This document shows, in pieces, positions 24,941 through 33,733 of a stretch of 64,000 nt of DNA. The DNA lies in the NCBI GenBank assembly GCA_944326365.1, contig CALVDR010000003.1, positions 62,001-126,000 on the forward strand. The letters are read 5' to 3'. Every line of letters begins with the position of its first letter. Within the stretch, counting starts at the first letter, position 1. The DNA comes from an uncultured Bacteroidales bacterium. GTDB taxonomy: Bacteria > Bacteroidota > Bacteroidia > Bacteroidales > UBA932. Under the pieces are notes generated by a model. That model was not told the DNA's origin, did no database searches, and saw only the letters and a program-made list of their open reading frames with translations. Position numbers and translations under genes: made by a program.

Positions 24941-25639
24941 TCAATCTTCGGAATTCAGATGCCCCTCCGACGTATGTTCGAAGGTTTCCCTGAAATATTC
25001 GTCCATATCCATGCCCATTTCCTCGGCCTTCGCCTTGGAAAACCTGGTGACGGTCTCTATACGCTCGGTCCCGCCTGTGACATCGAAGATGCTTTTCAGC
25101 TCGTCGAGCGATTCCTGCGGGATTTTTCTGAGCACGCCCGGGCCTTCGCCCTTGAAGTTCGCACCGAGCCGCGCCATCGTATCTCCTATATGCTCCAGAT
25201 GCCATTTCCATACAGGCCCGGATTCCTTGTGGTCTTCCCATTTGAATGTGTCCGGGTAGACGCAGTAGCCGTAGTTCAGGATGTTACCCGTAAGCAGTTT
25301 CGTAAGAGGATACAGCTGTCTTCCCTTTTCGGAATATGTGAAATAGCCGAGTCTGGCGGAGAGGTTCCTCAAAGCCATGATCACGAGTCCGGGACCGTTC
25401 TTGCGGGGACATCTCGTGACGCAGGACATGCATTCTCCGCAGTACCAGATGAAGTCGCTCTTCAGGAGTTTTTCAATTTCTTCCTCGTCCCGGCTCTGGA
25501 CTATGTCCATGACTTTTCTCGGATCGTATTTATAGAATTCGGCCGCAGGGCAGATGGCGGTGCAGGTCCCGCAATTGATGCAGGTTTTCAGGCCTTCCTT
25601 CGCCCTGTAGTCTTTCAAGAGTTCATCGTAAAGTTTCAT
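24941..25639 (-). CDS. HdrC-like 4Fe-4S protein (first gene of the Hdr-like operon)
   Basis: A 232-residue iron-sulfur protein with motifs C20/23/26/30 (CINCGTCTAICP) and C67/70/73/77 (CGECMSCVTRCP), both 4Fe-4S type, and a helical C-terminal half of ~150 residues. This longer HdrC resembles the C1 subunit of bacterial sHdr clusters. It is the promoter-proximal gene of a leftward run of seven genes ending at mscS. Upstream lie a 38-bp direct repeat pair and a -7 box at 25874-25881, giving a leader of about 230 bases. Confidence 0.85.
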   Translation of the reverse strand: MKLYDELLKDYRAKEGLKTCINCGTCTAICPAAEFYKYDPRKVMDIVQSRDEEEIEKLLKSDFIWYCGECMSCVTRCPRKNGPGLVIMALRNLSARLGYFTYSEKGRQLYPLTKLLTGNILNYGYCVYPDTFKWEDHKESGPVWKWHLEHIGDTMARLGANFKGEGPGVLRKIPQESLDELKSIFDVTGGTERIETVTRFSKAKAEEMGMDMDEYFRETFEHTSEGHLNSED

Positions 25640-25865
25640 ATTAACGTATACCGACGGAATTGTTATACTTCCGACCAGGGATTCCGTCGGTCTACGTCAA
25701 GGATTTCTTCGAAATCCGAATCTATCCTAATCCCCAGTCGCTCCGCGACAGCCCCTTTTCAAGGGGCGTCACCCTCTTTCTCTCCCTCTCCGGGAGATCG
25801 TCGCAGTACCCGTCAGTACTGCTCCGGATTAACGCATACCGACGGAATTGTTATACTTCCGACCA
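25640..25865. repeat. 38-bp direct repeats flanking hairpin-rich segment upstream of the Hdr operon
   Basis: The copies 25640-25677 and 25828-25865 differ at one base; both contain ATACCGACGGAATTGTTATA. The 150 bp between them hold several hairpins (GGATTTC/GAAATCC, GCCCCTT/AAGGGGC, CAGTAC/GTACTG, GTCGC/GCGAC). ATTCCGTCGGT at about 25681 also inverts part of the repeat. It resembles an inserted palindromic element with duplicated flanks and sits in the leader of the Hdr transcript. Confidence 0.7.
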
Positions 25866-25873
25866 TTAATCTG

Positions 25874-25881
25874 CAAAGTTA
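25874..25881 (-). promoter_or_regulatory. -7 box of the Hdr-like operon
   Basis: The minus strand reads TAACTTTG, an exact TAnnTTTG match, 235 bp before the first HdrC-like start and just past the rlmD stop codon. No clear -33 box. Confidence 0.45.
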
Positions 25882-25892
25882 TGAAAAATTTT

Positions 25893-27311
25893 TTATTCGG
25901 TGACGGCTTCGAGGGCTACGACGTTCTCGACATGATGGGTATGCGGAAACATGTCGACCGGACGCACTGCCGTGATTCTGTATTTCCCGCCGAGGATAGC
26001 CAGGTCTCTGGCCTGGGAAGCGGGATTGCAGCTGACATAGACGATCCTTTCCGGAGCAGCATTAAGGATCACCTGCGCGACATCGGGATGTATTCCTGCG
26101 CGGGGAGGGTCGAGGATGATGACATCAGGTTTCCCGTGCTCCGCGATGAAATTGTCCGTCAGGACATCCTTCATGTCTCCGGCGAAGAACTCGCAGTTCG
26201 TGATCCCGTTGTTGCGGGCATTGACGCGTGCGTCGGCTATTGCCTCCGGCACATATTCTATACCGATGACTTTCGAAGCTTTCGCGGAAATGAACTGGGC
26301 GATGGTGCCGGTGCCGGTGTACAGGTCGTAGACGGTTTCTCCTCCCTGAAGTCTGGCGAAATCCCGGGCTATACTGTACAGGGTATACGCCTGAAGGGAA
26401 TTTGTCTGGTAGAAGGATTTTGGCCCTATCTTGAACTTCAGATTCTCCATCTGCTCGTATATGGCGTCTTCTCCTTTATATAATATGCATTCCTGGTCTG
26501 CTATCGAGTCGTTCGCCTTGCCGTTTATGACATACCACAGGGATTTGATCTGCGGAAATTCCGCAGCCACTGAATCCAGGAGGGCAGTCCTGGCGGCTTC
26601 GTCTTCGTGGTAGAAGCAGAGAATGAGCATCACGTCGCCCTTGAGGTTGTTCCTGACGATCATGTTTCTCAGGAAACCATGGTGATTCCTGATGTCGAAG
26701 AACTCCAGGCCATGTTCCACGGCATATTTCCTGATGAAGAGTCTGATGTCGTTCGACGGTCCGTCCTGAAGGTAGCAGTGCCTGATGTCCAGGACCTTGT
26801 CGAAAAAACGTCCGACATGGAAACCGAGACCGACACGGTCTTCAGGCGCAATTTTCTCCGGGTCTTCGCCGGCTTCTATCCAGCGGCGGTTCGAGAATGT
26901 GAATTCGAGCTTGTTCCTGTACCCTGCAGTCTTTTCCGAGCCTGCTATCGGCTGGATTTCAGGAACATCGAGGTGGCCGATACGGACCAGCTGGTCATAG
27001 ACCTGCTGCTGTTTCGCCTGGAGCTGCATTTCGTAGGGGAGCGGCTGCCACTTGCATCCACCGCAGATACCGAAGTGACTGCAGAACGGCTCCAGCCTGT
27101 ATGCCGATGGCTTCACTAACCTCAGAATGTAGCCCTCCATGTAGTTTTTCTTTTTCTTCGTGACTTTCACGTCCACTATGTCTCCAGGTACGGCAAACTG
27201 CACGAAAAGTACGGTCCCGTCCACTCTCGCGAGTGCTTTTCCCTCTGCAGCTACCGACTCTATCTCTATGTTTTCCAAGATAATATCCTGTTTTTTTCTG
27301 CTCATTTCCAT
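25893..27311 (-). CDS. rlmD: 23S rRNA (uracil-5-)-methyltransferase RlmD/RumA family
   Basis: A SAM-dependent enzyme making m5U in 23S rRNA. An N-terminal TRAM domain (about 8-65, EGKALARVDG and VPGDIVDVKV) is followed by an Fe-S motif C77/C83/C86 (CSHFGICGGC). The methyltransferase domain has YDLYTGTGTIAQF (SAM loop), ILDPPRAG and the catalytic cysteine in YVSCNPASQARDL. Length 472. The start is 27311 or the ATG two codons later (MSRKKQD). A -7 box lies 14 bp upstream, which favours these late starts. The precise uracil (1939, 747 or tRNA U54) cannot be decided from sequence alone. Confidence 0.9.
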   Translation of the reverse strand: MEMSRKKQDIILENIEIESVAAEGKALARVDGTVLFVQFAVPGDIVDVKVTKKKKNYMEGYILRLVKPSAYRLEPFCSHFGICGGCKWQPLPYEMQLQAKQQQVYDQLVRIGHLDVPEIQPIAGSEKTAGYRNKLEFTFSNRRWIEAGEDPEKIAPEDRVGLGFHVGRFFDKVLDIRHCYLQDGPSNDIRLFIRKYAVEHGLEFFDIRNHHGFLRNMIVRNNLKGDVMLILCFYHEDEAARTALLDSVAAEFPQIKSLWYVINGKANDSIADQECILYKGEDAIYEQMENLKFKIGPKSFYQTNSLQAYTLYSIARDFARLQGGETVYDLYTGTGTIAQFISAKASKVIGIEYVPEAIADARVNARNNGITNCEFFAGDMKDVLTDNFIAEHGKPDVIILDPPRAGIHPDVAQVILNAAPERIVYVSCNPASQARDLAILGGKYRITAVRPVDMFPHTHHVENVVALEAVTE

Positions 27312-27324
27312 TAAATTTAGTTCG

Positions 27325-27332
27325 CAAAGATA
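27325..27332 (-). promoter_or_regulatory. -7 box of rlmD
   Basis: The minus strand reads TATCTTTG; a weak -33 (CTTG) lies 20 bp upstream at 27353-27356. Confidence 0.5.
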
Positions 27333-27422
27333 AATATAAGAGAACTGTTATGCAAGATTCCCCGAATGTGTTAAATTTACGATAAAAATGGAAAATGATA
27401 TGAATTTCTGTCATAATATTTA

Positions 27423-27430
27423 TATTTTTG
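27423..27430 (+). promoter_or_regulatory. -7 box of the large lipoprotein gene
   Basis: TATTTTTG fits TAnnTTTG and lies 75 bp before the chosen ATG at 27506, in the divergent gap with rlmD. Confidence 0.5.
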
Positions 27431-27505
27431 CATGATAGTGAAGTGTGGGATGGAATACAGATGAATGTGCATCCTGATGATGAAAAAACTAAACGCAATA
27501 TTTAT

Positions 27506-30500
27506 ATGGTAAAGCATTTTTTGACGAGGACAGCACCCGGAATCGCGGCTGCTGCCATTTTTGTTGCCTTGCCTCTGTCGTGCGTGAATGAGGAATACGA
27601 CCTCGAAAAGATCGATACGACGGTGCAGTTCGGCGGAAATGCTCTCGTCTTCCCGCTCGGAAGTACGGAGCAGCTGAAACTCCAGACACTTTTGCCGGAG
27701 AATGAATATCTCCAGCTTCTGGATCTGGCCAACGGACAGGTATGGGGATTCAGGATGTCGGATGAGATGGACATGTCCGATGAGATTCCCGACCTGAAGG
27801 GATATCTGGACATCGATGACATCTCGATAAATTCCGATATAGACGAAACACTCGAAATAGATTTGTCAAATGCGGATATCGAAGAAACCGTCTTCCCGGA
27901 TCCGGATAACCCGGATGCAGGTGATGCCTCTATTTCTTTCGAAGGCATGGAGATGCCTGATATCGATGAACTTTTACCAGCTCCAGACCAGATCGAGCCG
28001 GTGAATATAGAGATAAGGATTGCGGACTATTACCCTGATGAGGATCAGCTTGGTCTCGAACTTCCGGAAGCTAAACAGTCATTCCATGATATCCTGACAC
28101 AGGAGGATTGGAATAATGTGAAAAACGCTGTAGAGGCGTCAGGCGTAACTGGAGATGAACCTATCTCCATCGGAGATGTCCTGCCTGCTTCTATTGAGCT
28201 GCCGAAAGGTACGGAAACCAAAGTCTCCGTCAAGATCGAACTCCCCGAGGGCATATCGAATGTCAGGGATGTGGTGTTCGCTGAAGGGGCGAGGATGCAT
28301 ATCTCGCTCAGCCTCGTGAATTCATTCCTGGCGGAAGGCGAAGTCACTCCGGAAATCAGTGTCGCAGGCCTCGGAGACCTCGTCATGATAGATGATCCGT
28401 CGTTTGATTCCCAGAACGGGACTCTGGATCTGAGCGGTCTGACACTTTCGGCTGAAAATCCTGTCGCCGAGCGTGATTACGACCTGACAGGACTTCCCGA
28501 CATGGAATGGAACGGCAATAAGCTTGATGCCGAAGTATCTGTGGATGCTTCCGGAAAAATCAAATTCAGCAATGATGTTTCCACTACGGCAAATCTGATA
28601 GCCGCCCAGAGTGAAATGCTCGGCATTGATATCGACATCAGCTTCACCGGTACCATGATCGCGGATATGACCATGGATGTCGAACCTCTCGTAAGTAATG
28701 TCAATCCGGACATGGACATAGCCATCGGCGAAATAAAATTGCCGTCGGAAGTGAAGTCCGTCGAAAGAGTGGATATGAATGACAATTCCGGAATCACCAT
28801 GAAGATATCATCCGAGAATCTGTCTCAGATATCGGGACTTGATGCTGTTCTTACCAACCTGCAGATCAAATTCCCTGAGGCTCTCGGTTTCGGTACGTAT
28901 CCTGCCGGACAGCAGGGAACATTTGACGAAGCCAGCAGGACCCTTACCGTGGAAGATGCGGATCTGACGGAAGACATGGAAATCTTCATGCCGGTAGAGG
29001 CCATTCTTCCACCGGAGCCGGAGACTTCACCGGAAGGTGACAGGATCATCGCTTTTGACGGAAAAGTAATTGTGGAAGCGAGCTACAGTGCCGGAGGAAA
29101 GGGTATATCATTGTCTGAACTTCCTACGGAAGGAGGTGTGCCTGTAAATGCCGGCATCGTGATAGATGTGGTGCCGGATCTGTCTGTAAAGGATTATTCC
29201 CTGACTCTGAATGAAATCGAACCTCATGTCGTGGATATCAGCCAGGATATCTCCATGACATTCGGGGAAGAAGTCGGTGACCTCGGCAAGATTAAGGTAA
29301 CGCCGCATGAAAAGAAGCAGATAACCATGTCGATAGACGCTCCTGAATTTGATGATATCAGTATCGAAGGCAGGAATCTGAAGATAGCTTTCCCTGAAAT
29401 GCTGGTATTCGAACAAAACGGTCTTGACAGATATGGTTATGATCCTGAGGACAATTCCCTGAATTTCAACGGGACGCTTCCGACTGAGCCTGTAGTGCTC
29501 GATATCGACTATATCCTGATCGATCCGGTTCCTGTATCAGGTTCCGACCCTCTTGAATACACTGCCGGAGGGCCGCTGACTGTCACCGGTTCCGTCTCGG
29601 TGGTTACGGAGGAATTCGTACACAAGCCGGATGTGGACAAGCTGGTAGCGGAAGGCATATCCATCTCCGGACGTGTTCCTGCGCTTGAACTGAAAGACTG
29701 CGATGTCAGCATCGAGGAGTTCAAATATGCCTTAGACCAGACCCAGACCATAACGCTGTTCGATCCTGCAAGTCTGCAGGAGAGCATAAATGACCCTGAC
29801 AATGAGGCTCTTAAGGGTCTGGAATCGCTGGAAATCAATACTGTAAATCTTTCCGACGCGAATTTTGCCCTCAATATAAATATCAAGTCCCTGCCTGAAG
29901 GTCTTGAAGATGCTGATCTGGTGCTCAATCTCGATGTTACCCTGCCGGAGGAAATAATTGTCGAGGAGAATCCTGACTATCCGGGTCTGGTAGAGGAAAC
30001 CGAGAACGGGAAGGTTCTGCATCTGAACGAACAGTTTGAGAACGGGACCATTTCCATCGACTACGTCAGGATATCAGGTCTTGATATGACCGGAACGGGA
30101 AATATCGTGGATCTCGAAGAACCTCTCGAACGGGATGTGGTAGTCAGTGGCACGATAACTGCCGAAAATGCCACCATCACTTCTCCTGAGCAGCTGGACG
30201 GCGGCAAGGTCGAGGTAAGTATCGACGGAGGTATCAAGGACATAACAGTCGGCAAGGTGACCGGATATATAGATTATACCCTTGGCAGCGACGGCAGCAT
30301 GAACCAGAATATTTCTCTCGACGGACTGCCTGATTTCGTTAAGGGTGACGACTTCACCTTGGATTTTGCGAACCCGTATATCATGCTGACCGTGGCATCG
30401 AACGTCGGTATTCCTGTCAAGGGAGAACTGTCTATAGTTCCGAACTATGCCGGCGGACCTGACGAGGATTCGGAGCAGACGGTAAACCTTTATATACCTG

Positions 30501-31249
30501 CTGCTGAAGAAGGCGAAAATACTGAACACAAATACTGGATAGCAAAAACGAATGAGAGCGTACCGTCCGGGTATGAATTCCTGGAAGCGGATATTCCTGC
30601 ATTGCTGAAGAGGATTCCTGAAAGCATCGACATCAGGATAGATGCGGGAACCGTAGCTGACGAGATCTGCAATATAGATCTTTCATCCGATTATTTGCTT
30701 GACATGAATTATGATGTGGTAGTTCCGTTTGTATTCGGCGAAGATCTCAAGATAAAAATGGATTACACGATTCCTGGAGAAAGCGATGATGCCGGTGAAA
30801 ACACAGGTGAAAGTCCGGAAGAAAGCAGCAATGCCCTGCCTCCTGTTCTCGGAGAACTGCTGAACATGAATGCACTCGGTCTGGGCGGATATATCGAATC
30901 CGCGCTGCCGCTCCAGCTGGAACTCACCATGGATCTGCTCGATTCACATGATAAAATCATCAGGACGGAGCCTATCAAGGTCAATATTGCTGCAGGCAGT
31001 GCTGAAAAGCCGGTCCAGTCTCCTCTTGATGTGGTGTTGAAACTCTCTGAAGGTGCCGACGGTACAGATCTGACCAAGATCAGGATGAATTTCGAAGTGA
31101 CTTCCGGAAACATGTCAGGTGAGCCTGTTACGGACATGTCCTATATCCAGGCCGTACTGAAGGTGAAAGTCCCTGGCGGTATCACCATCGACCTGAGTTC
31201 GCTGGGTGAAAGCGAAAACAATACTGAGAATACCGATTACGAAAACTGA
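27506..31249 (+). CDS. Large acidic repeat lipoprotein (1247 residues)
   Basis: The start at 27506 gives a lipoprotein signal with lipobox LPLSC (Cys26); an upstream in-frame ATG at 27428 would spoil it. The rest is Asp/Glu-rich and strongly beta-patterned. At least three modules of roughly 170-200 residues recur, around residues 420-600, 600-790 and 790-960. Each has a ...IxxEPxVVDIxQDI-like opening and an LKIAFPE/LQIKFPE strand (for example LTNLQIKFPEALGF and NLKIAFPEMLVFE). It is probably attached to the outer membrane and exposed on the surface or in the periplasm. It overlaps the DUF5723 gene by one base, so the two likely work together. Function unknown. Confidence 0.8.
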   Translation: MVKHFLTRTAPGIAAAAIFVALPLSCVNEEYDLEKIDTTVQFGGNALVFPLGSTEQLKLQTLLPENEYLQLLDLANGQVWGFRMSDEMDMSDEIPDLKGYLDIDDISINSDIDETLEIDLSNADIEETVFPDPDNPDAGDASISFEGMEMPDIDELLPAPDQIEPVNIEIRIADYYPDEDQLGLELPEAKQSFHDILTQEDWNNVKNAVEASGVTGDEPISIGDVLPASIELPKGTETKVSVKIELPEGISNVRDVVFAEGARMHISLSLVNSFLAEGEVTPEISVAGLGDLVMIDDPSFDSQNGTLDLSGLTLSAENPVAERDYDLTGLPDMEWNGNKLDAEVSVDASGKIKFSNDVSTTANLIAAQSEMLGIDIDISFTGTMIADMTMDVEPLVSNVNPDMDIAIGEIKLPSEVKSVERVDMNDNSGITMKISSENLSQISGLDAVLTNLQIKFPEALGFGTYPAGQQGTFDEASRTLTVEDADLTEDMEIFMPVEAILPPEPETSPEGDRIIAFDGKVIVEASYSAGGKGISLSELPTEGGVPVNAGIVIDVVPDLSVKDYSLTLNEIEPHVVDISQDISMTFGEEVGDLGKIKVTPHEKKQITMSIDAPEFDDISIEGRNLKIAFPEMLVFEQNGLDRYGYDPEDNSLNFNGTLPTEPVVLDIDYILIDPVPVSGSDPLEYTAGGPLTVTGSVSVVTEEFVHKPDVDKLVAEGISISGRVPALELKDCDVSIEEFKYALDQTQTITLFDPASLQESINDPDNEALKGLESLEINTVNLSDANFALNINIKSLPEGLEDADLVLNLDVTLPEEIIVEENPDYPGLVEETENGKVLHLNEQFENGTISIDYVRISGLDMTGTGNIVDLEEPLERDVVVSGTITAENATITSPEQLDGGKVEVSIDGGIKDITVGKVTGYIDYTLGSDGSMNQNISLDGLPDFVKGDDFTLDFANPYIMLTVASNVGIPVKGELSIVPNYAGGPDEDSEQTVNLYIPAAEEGENTEHKYWIAKTNESVPSGYEFLEADIPALLKRIPESIDIRIDAGTVADEICNIDLSSDYLLDMNYDVVVPFVFGEDLKIKMDYTIPGESDDAGENTGESPEESSNALPPVLGELLNMNALGLGGYIESALPLQLELTMDLLDSHDKIIRTEPIKVNIAAGSAEKPVQSPLDVVLKLSEGADGTDLTKIRMNFEVTSGNMSGEPVTDMSYIQAVLKVKVPGGITIDLSSLGESENNTENTDYEN

Positions 31250-32739
31250 TGATTATGAAAAAGAGAATATTGATTCTGATTACGATATGCCTGTTCCCGC
31301 TGCTCGCCGGCGGGCAGGCCTTGAAAGGCAGTTATTTCTCGGAGTATTCAGTGCTGAGAAACAAGCTGAATCCTGCATTCGTGCCGCGTTCTTCATACTT
31401 GGGCTTCGCCGGACTGGACAATCTCGGTTTGGGTATTACCAGCAACGTCGGAATGTCGAATTTCCTCTTCCCGTCAGGTGACGGCAGTCTTCTGACTTTC
31501 CTGCATCCGGATGTTTCTTCCGATACTTTCCTCGGGAATCTTCCTGCAAATCCTCATCTTGACCTGGATTTCGATACCGATATTCTGAACATAGGTTTCT
31601 TTACCGGGCCGAACAGTTTCTGGTCTATAGGACTGGGACTGAAGGTGGACGGTGAAATGAACCTTCCGAAGGAGCTGTTTTCTTTCCTGAAGAACGGTGC
31701 CGCCAATGATCCTCAGACATACAATATCAGGAATCTGAGTCTTATAGCCAACGCCTATGCAGAATTCTCTCTGGGATATTCCCATGATTTCTCGGATCTG
31801 GTTAAAGGGCTGAGCGTAGGTGCCAGAGTGAAGTTCCTTGCGCCTGTCGGAAGGGCGGATCTCAGGGTAAACAATCTGAATCTGACCATGAGTTCCGACA
31901 TGTGGAAGGTCCAGGCCGATGCTTCTGCCTACCTTATGGCAAAAGGCGTGGATCTGTACATGAATGAAGACAAGACTTTCGGTTATGATCTGAATCCTGC
32001 GCAGCTCGGACTTGCAGGAATGGGTGCCGCATTTGATCTGGGAGTGGAATACCGTCTGCATATAAACGATTTCTTCGACAGTGTCAGGTTCTCTGCAGCA
32101 GTCACTGATCTGGGATTCGTGAATTTCTCTGCACCGGCAGTACAGAAATTCCAGACATCAGGGGAGGTGACATACACCGGTATCGATGACATACAGCTCG
32201 GTCAAGACATGAATTTCGAGGATACCTTCACTGAAATCCAGGACCAGTTCATGGAGTTTCTGGATCTTGAGGAAGTTCCGGGAGAGAAGGTGAATTCCCG
32301 CATCAGGCCGCAGCTTTATGCCGGTGTCGAAGTGCCTTTCCTCTGGAACAGGATGAGTCTCGGTCTTCTCTACAGCGCCAAGTTCGGCTATACCAGCACT
32401 CGTGACGAACTTACTCTCGCCCTGAACATGAGGCCTGGAAAGTGCTTCAATCTGGGCGTGAACTATTCCATGCTCAACGCATCGAAATCCATAGGCTGGA
32501 TACTGGAGTTCATTCCTCGCAGCGGTATCGGTTTCTTCATCGGCAGCGACTACACATTCCTGGAAGTGGCGAATCTGAAGATTCCGGATACCGATTTCAA
32601 TCTTCCGGTCATTCCTGTGAACCAGATCAACATGAATATGAGGTTCGGCTTCCATATAGCCATGGGCAACAAGTACGATGACAAGGGTATTGCCCGCAGA
32701 GAGGCCAAACAGGCCCGTCGTGAGGCCCGGAGAGGATAG
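31249..32739 (+). CDS. DUF5723-family exported protein, probably outer-membrane barrel
   Basis: A 496-residue protein with a signal peptide (MKKRILILITICLFPLLAGG) and the family opening LKGSYFSEYSVLRNKLNPAF. A barrel-like strand pattern runs to the end (KFGYTSTRDELTLALNMRP, MNMRFGFHIAMG). The C-terminal tail is basic (REAKQARREARRG). The start is the ATG at 31249, overlapping the upstream stop (TGATG), or the one at 31255. With the repeat lipoprotein it makes a two-gene unit with its own terminator at 32775-32808. Family assignment is from memory of the conserved N-terminus; function unknown. Confidence 0.7.
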   Translation: MIMKKRILILITICLFPLLAGGQALKGSYFSEYSVLRNKLNPAFVPRSSYLGFAGLDNLGLGITSNVGMSNFLFPSGDGSLLTFLHPDVSSDTFLGNLPANPHLDLDFDTDILNIGFFTGPNSFWSIGLGLKVDGEMNLPKELFSFLKNGAANDPQTYNIRNLSLIANAYAEFSLGYSHDFSDLVKGLSVGARVKFLAPVGRADLRVNNLNLTMSSDMWKVQADASAYLMAKGVDLYMNEDKTFGYDLNPAQLGLAGMGAAFDLGVEYRLHINDFFDSVRFSAAVTDLGFVNFSAPAVQKFQTSGEVTYTGIDDIQLGQDMNFEDTFTEIQDQFMEFLDLEEVPGEKVNSRIRPQLYAGVEVPFLWNRMSLGLLYSAKFGYTSTRDELTLALNMRPGKCFNLGVNYSMLNASKSIGWILEFIPRSGIGFFIGSDYTFLEVANLKIPDTDFNLPVIPVNQINMNMRFGFHIAMGNKYDDKGIARREAKQARREARRG

Positions 32740-32774
32740 CAGGGGAGTATCCCGTAAGAAGGAGTACGAATAAA

Positions 32775-32815
32775 AAGATGGCGAGTCTGACTTTTGACCC
32801 GCCATCTTCTGTTTT
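32775..32815 (+). terminator. Intrinsic terminator after the DUF5723 gene
   Basis: AAGATGGCG (32775-32783) pairs with CGCCATCTT (32800-32808), followed by CTGTTTTTA. Thirty-five bases after the stop codon. Confidence 0.75.
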
Positions 32816-32880
32816 TAAGCTAAGTAACGTGAGTTCGATGAAAAGAACGGAGTGAATTTCAGAGAACTACCTCTTTTAGA

Positions 32881-33090
32881 GGATTCGAGGAACGAATCCG
32901 TAGGCAAGTCCTCCCCTCGATAGGGGAGGATTTAGGTGGGGTGACACGTAAAAGGAATGGAGATTTCGAAGAAATCATAACGTCAGTTCGACGAAATCTC
33001 TGGTACTGAGTATAATAATTCGTCGAACTGACGTTAAGTAAGTATTTGTCATCTCGACCGGAGGTCCTGCGGACCGGAGTGGAGAGATCT
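32881..33090. repeat. Composite of palindromic repeats in a 356-bp gap
   Basis: From left to right: GGATTCG/CGAATCC (32881-32899), TCCTCCCCT/AGGGGAGGA (32909-32930), GATTTC/GAAATC (32962-32976), a 57-bp inverted-repeat element (32979-33035, listed separately) and a GGTCC/GGACC unit inside TCTCGACC...GAGAGA (about 33055-33090). Such mixtures are typical of dispersed bacterial palindromic repeats. No gene is seen between 32740 and 33095. Confidence 0.65.
32979..33035 (+). repeat. 57-bp inverted-repeat element, copy 1
   Basis: The ends AACGTCAGTTCGACGAA and TTCGTCGAACTGACGTT are exact 17-bp inverted repeats around a 23-bp centre. A second copy in the opposite orientation lies at 59450-59506 and matches at 50 of 57 positions. 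Confidence 0.8.
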
Positions 33091-33095
33091 GTAAA

Positions 33096-33542
33096 TTATT
33101 TTATAAGATTTTCTACCTTGCTCAGAGGATATTCATAGTACGGTGTACAAGGCTCGTAACGGTATGGAATATACTCATAAAGGCGGCAATAAGCCTTGTC
33201 GGTCTTCCTGCTGTAAAATATATCCACGCGGAGACCGTTGCCCTTGTTCTCTTCTGCCAGATCTATTTCAGATGGGTTTGCAGCAAGCGCCGCAGCTGTA
33301 GCATCCCTTTTGCTCTGGGCGAAATAGATTTCTTTCTTTTTGTAAGTTTCCTTCGTCCCGTCGAGTTTATAGCAGGTTCTCAATACGAGAAGGAGGATAA
33401 GTCCGGCAAATATCATGAAGAAGCCGAGAATATTGACAGACTGTGATGTAGGCATGGCTACCAGAATGGCTCCGAAAACCACGAGTATAAGCGAAATGAT
33501 GATATCTTGTGCAGAACGTCCTCTGCTGAATTCTTTTTCCAT
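33096..33542 (-). CDS. Small inner-membrane protein, two helices
   Basis: A 148-residue protein. The start at 33542 (MEKEFSRGRSAQD) is preferred; the frame is open 34 codons further but with unlikely composition. Two membrane helices are clear (DIIISLILVVFGAILVAM and VNILGFFMIFAGLILLLVL), followed by a ~95-residue cytoplasmic tail with many Lys and Tyr. No family recognised. It is flanked by repeats on its downstream side and by a 190-bp gap from the next leftward gene. Confidence 0.65.
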   Translation of the reverse strand: MEKEFSRGRSAQDIIISLILVVFGAILVAMPTSQSVNILGFFMIFAGLILLLVLRTCYKLDGTKETYKKKEIYFAQSKRDATAAALAANPSEIDLAEENKGNGLRVDIFYSRKTDKAYCRLYEYIPYRYEPCTPYYEYPLSKVENLIK

Positions 33543-33733
33543 AATTGTAATATTTTGAATTTCAAGCCAGTCCCATGTAAAATTTCCGTGATTCCGGCGG
33601 ACTGGCTCCATCACATGTCCGGAATCCCGTTTTATCTGTACCACCGGTAACAGGTGGCGGCAATTTTGCCTGCAATGGTTGATATGGGAAGTTCAGTTCG
33701 CCAAGGGGAACTTTCAGATAATCCCTGAAACGG

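Noticed and set aside
18186..25639. Hdr genes as evidence of methanogenesis
   Set aside because: Surrounding genes are clearly Bacteroidota; HdrA is the short bacterial form and no methanogenesis gene is present.
24557..25903. Long plus-strand frame across the Hdr-like genes
   Set aside because: It covers three opposite-strand iron-sulfur genes and two intergenic repeats; its translation is compositionally odd and matches nothing.
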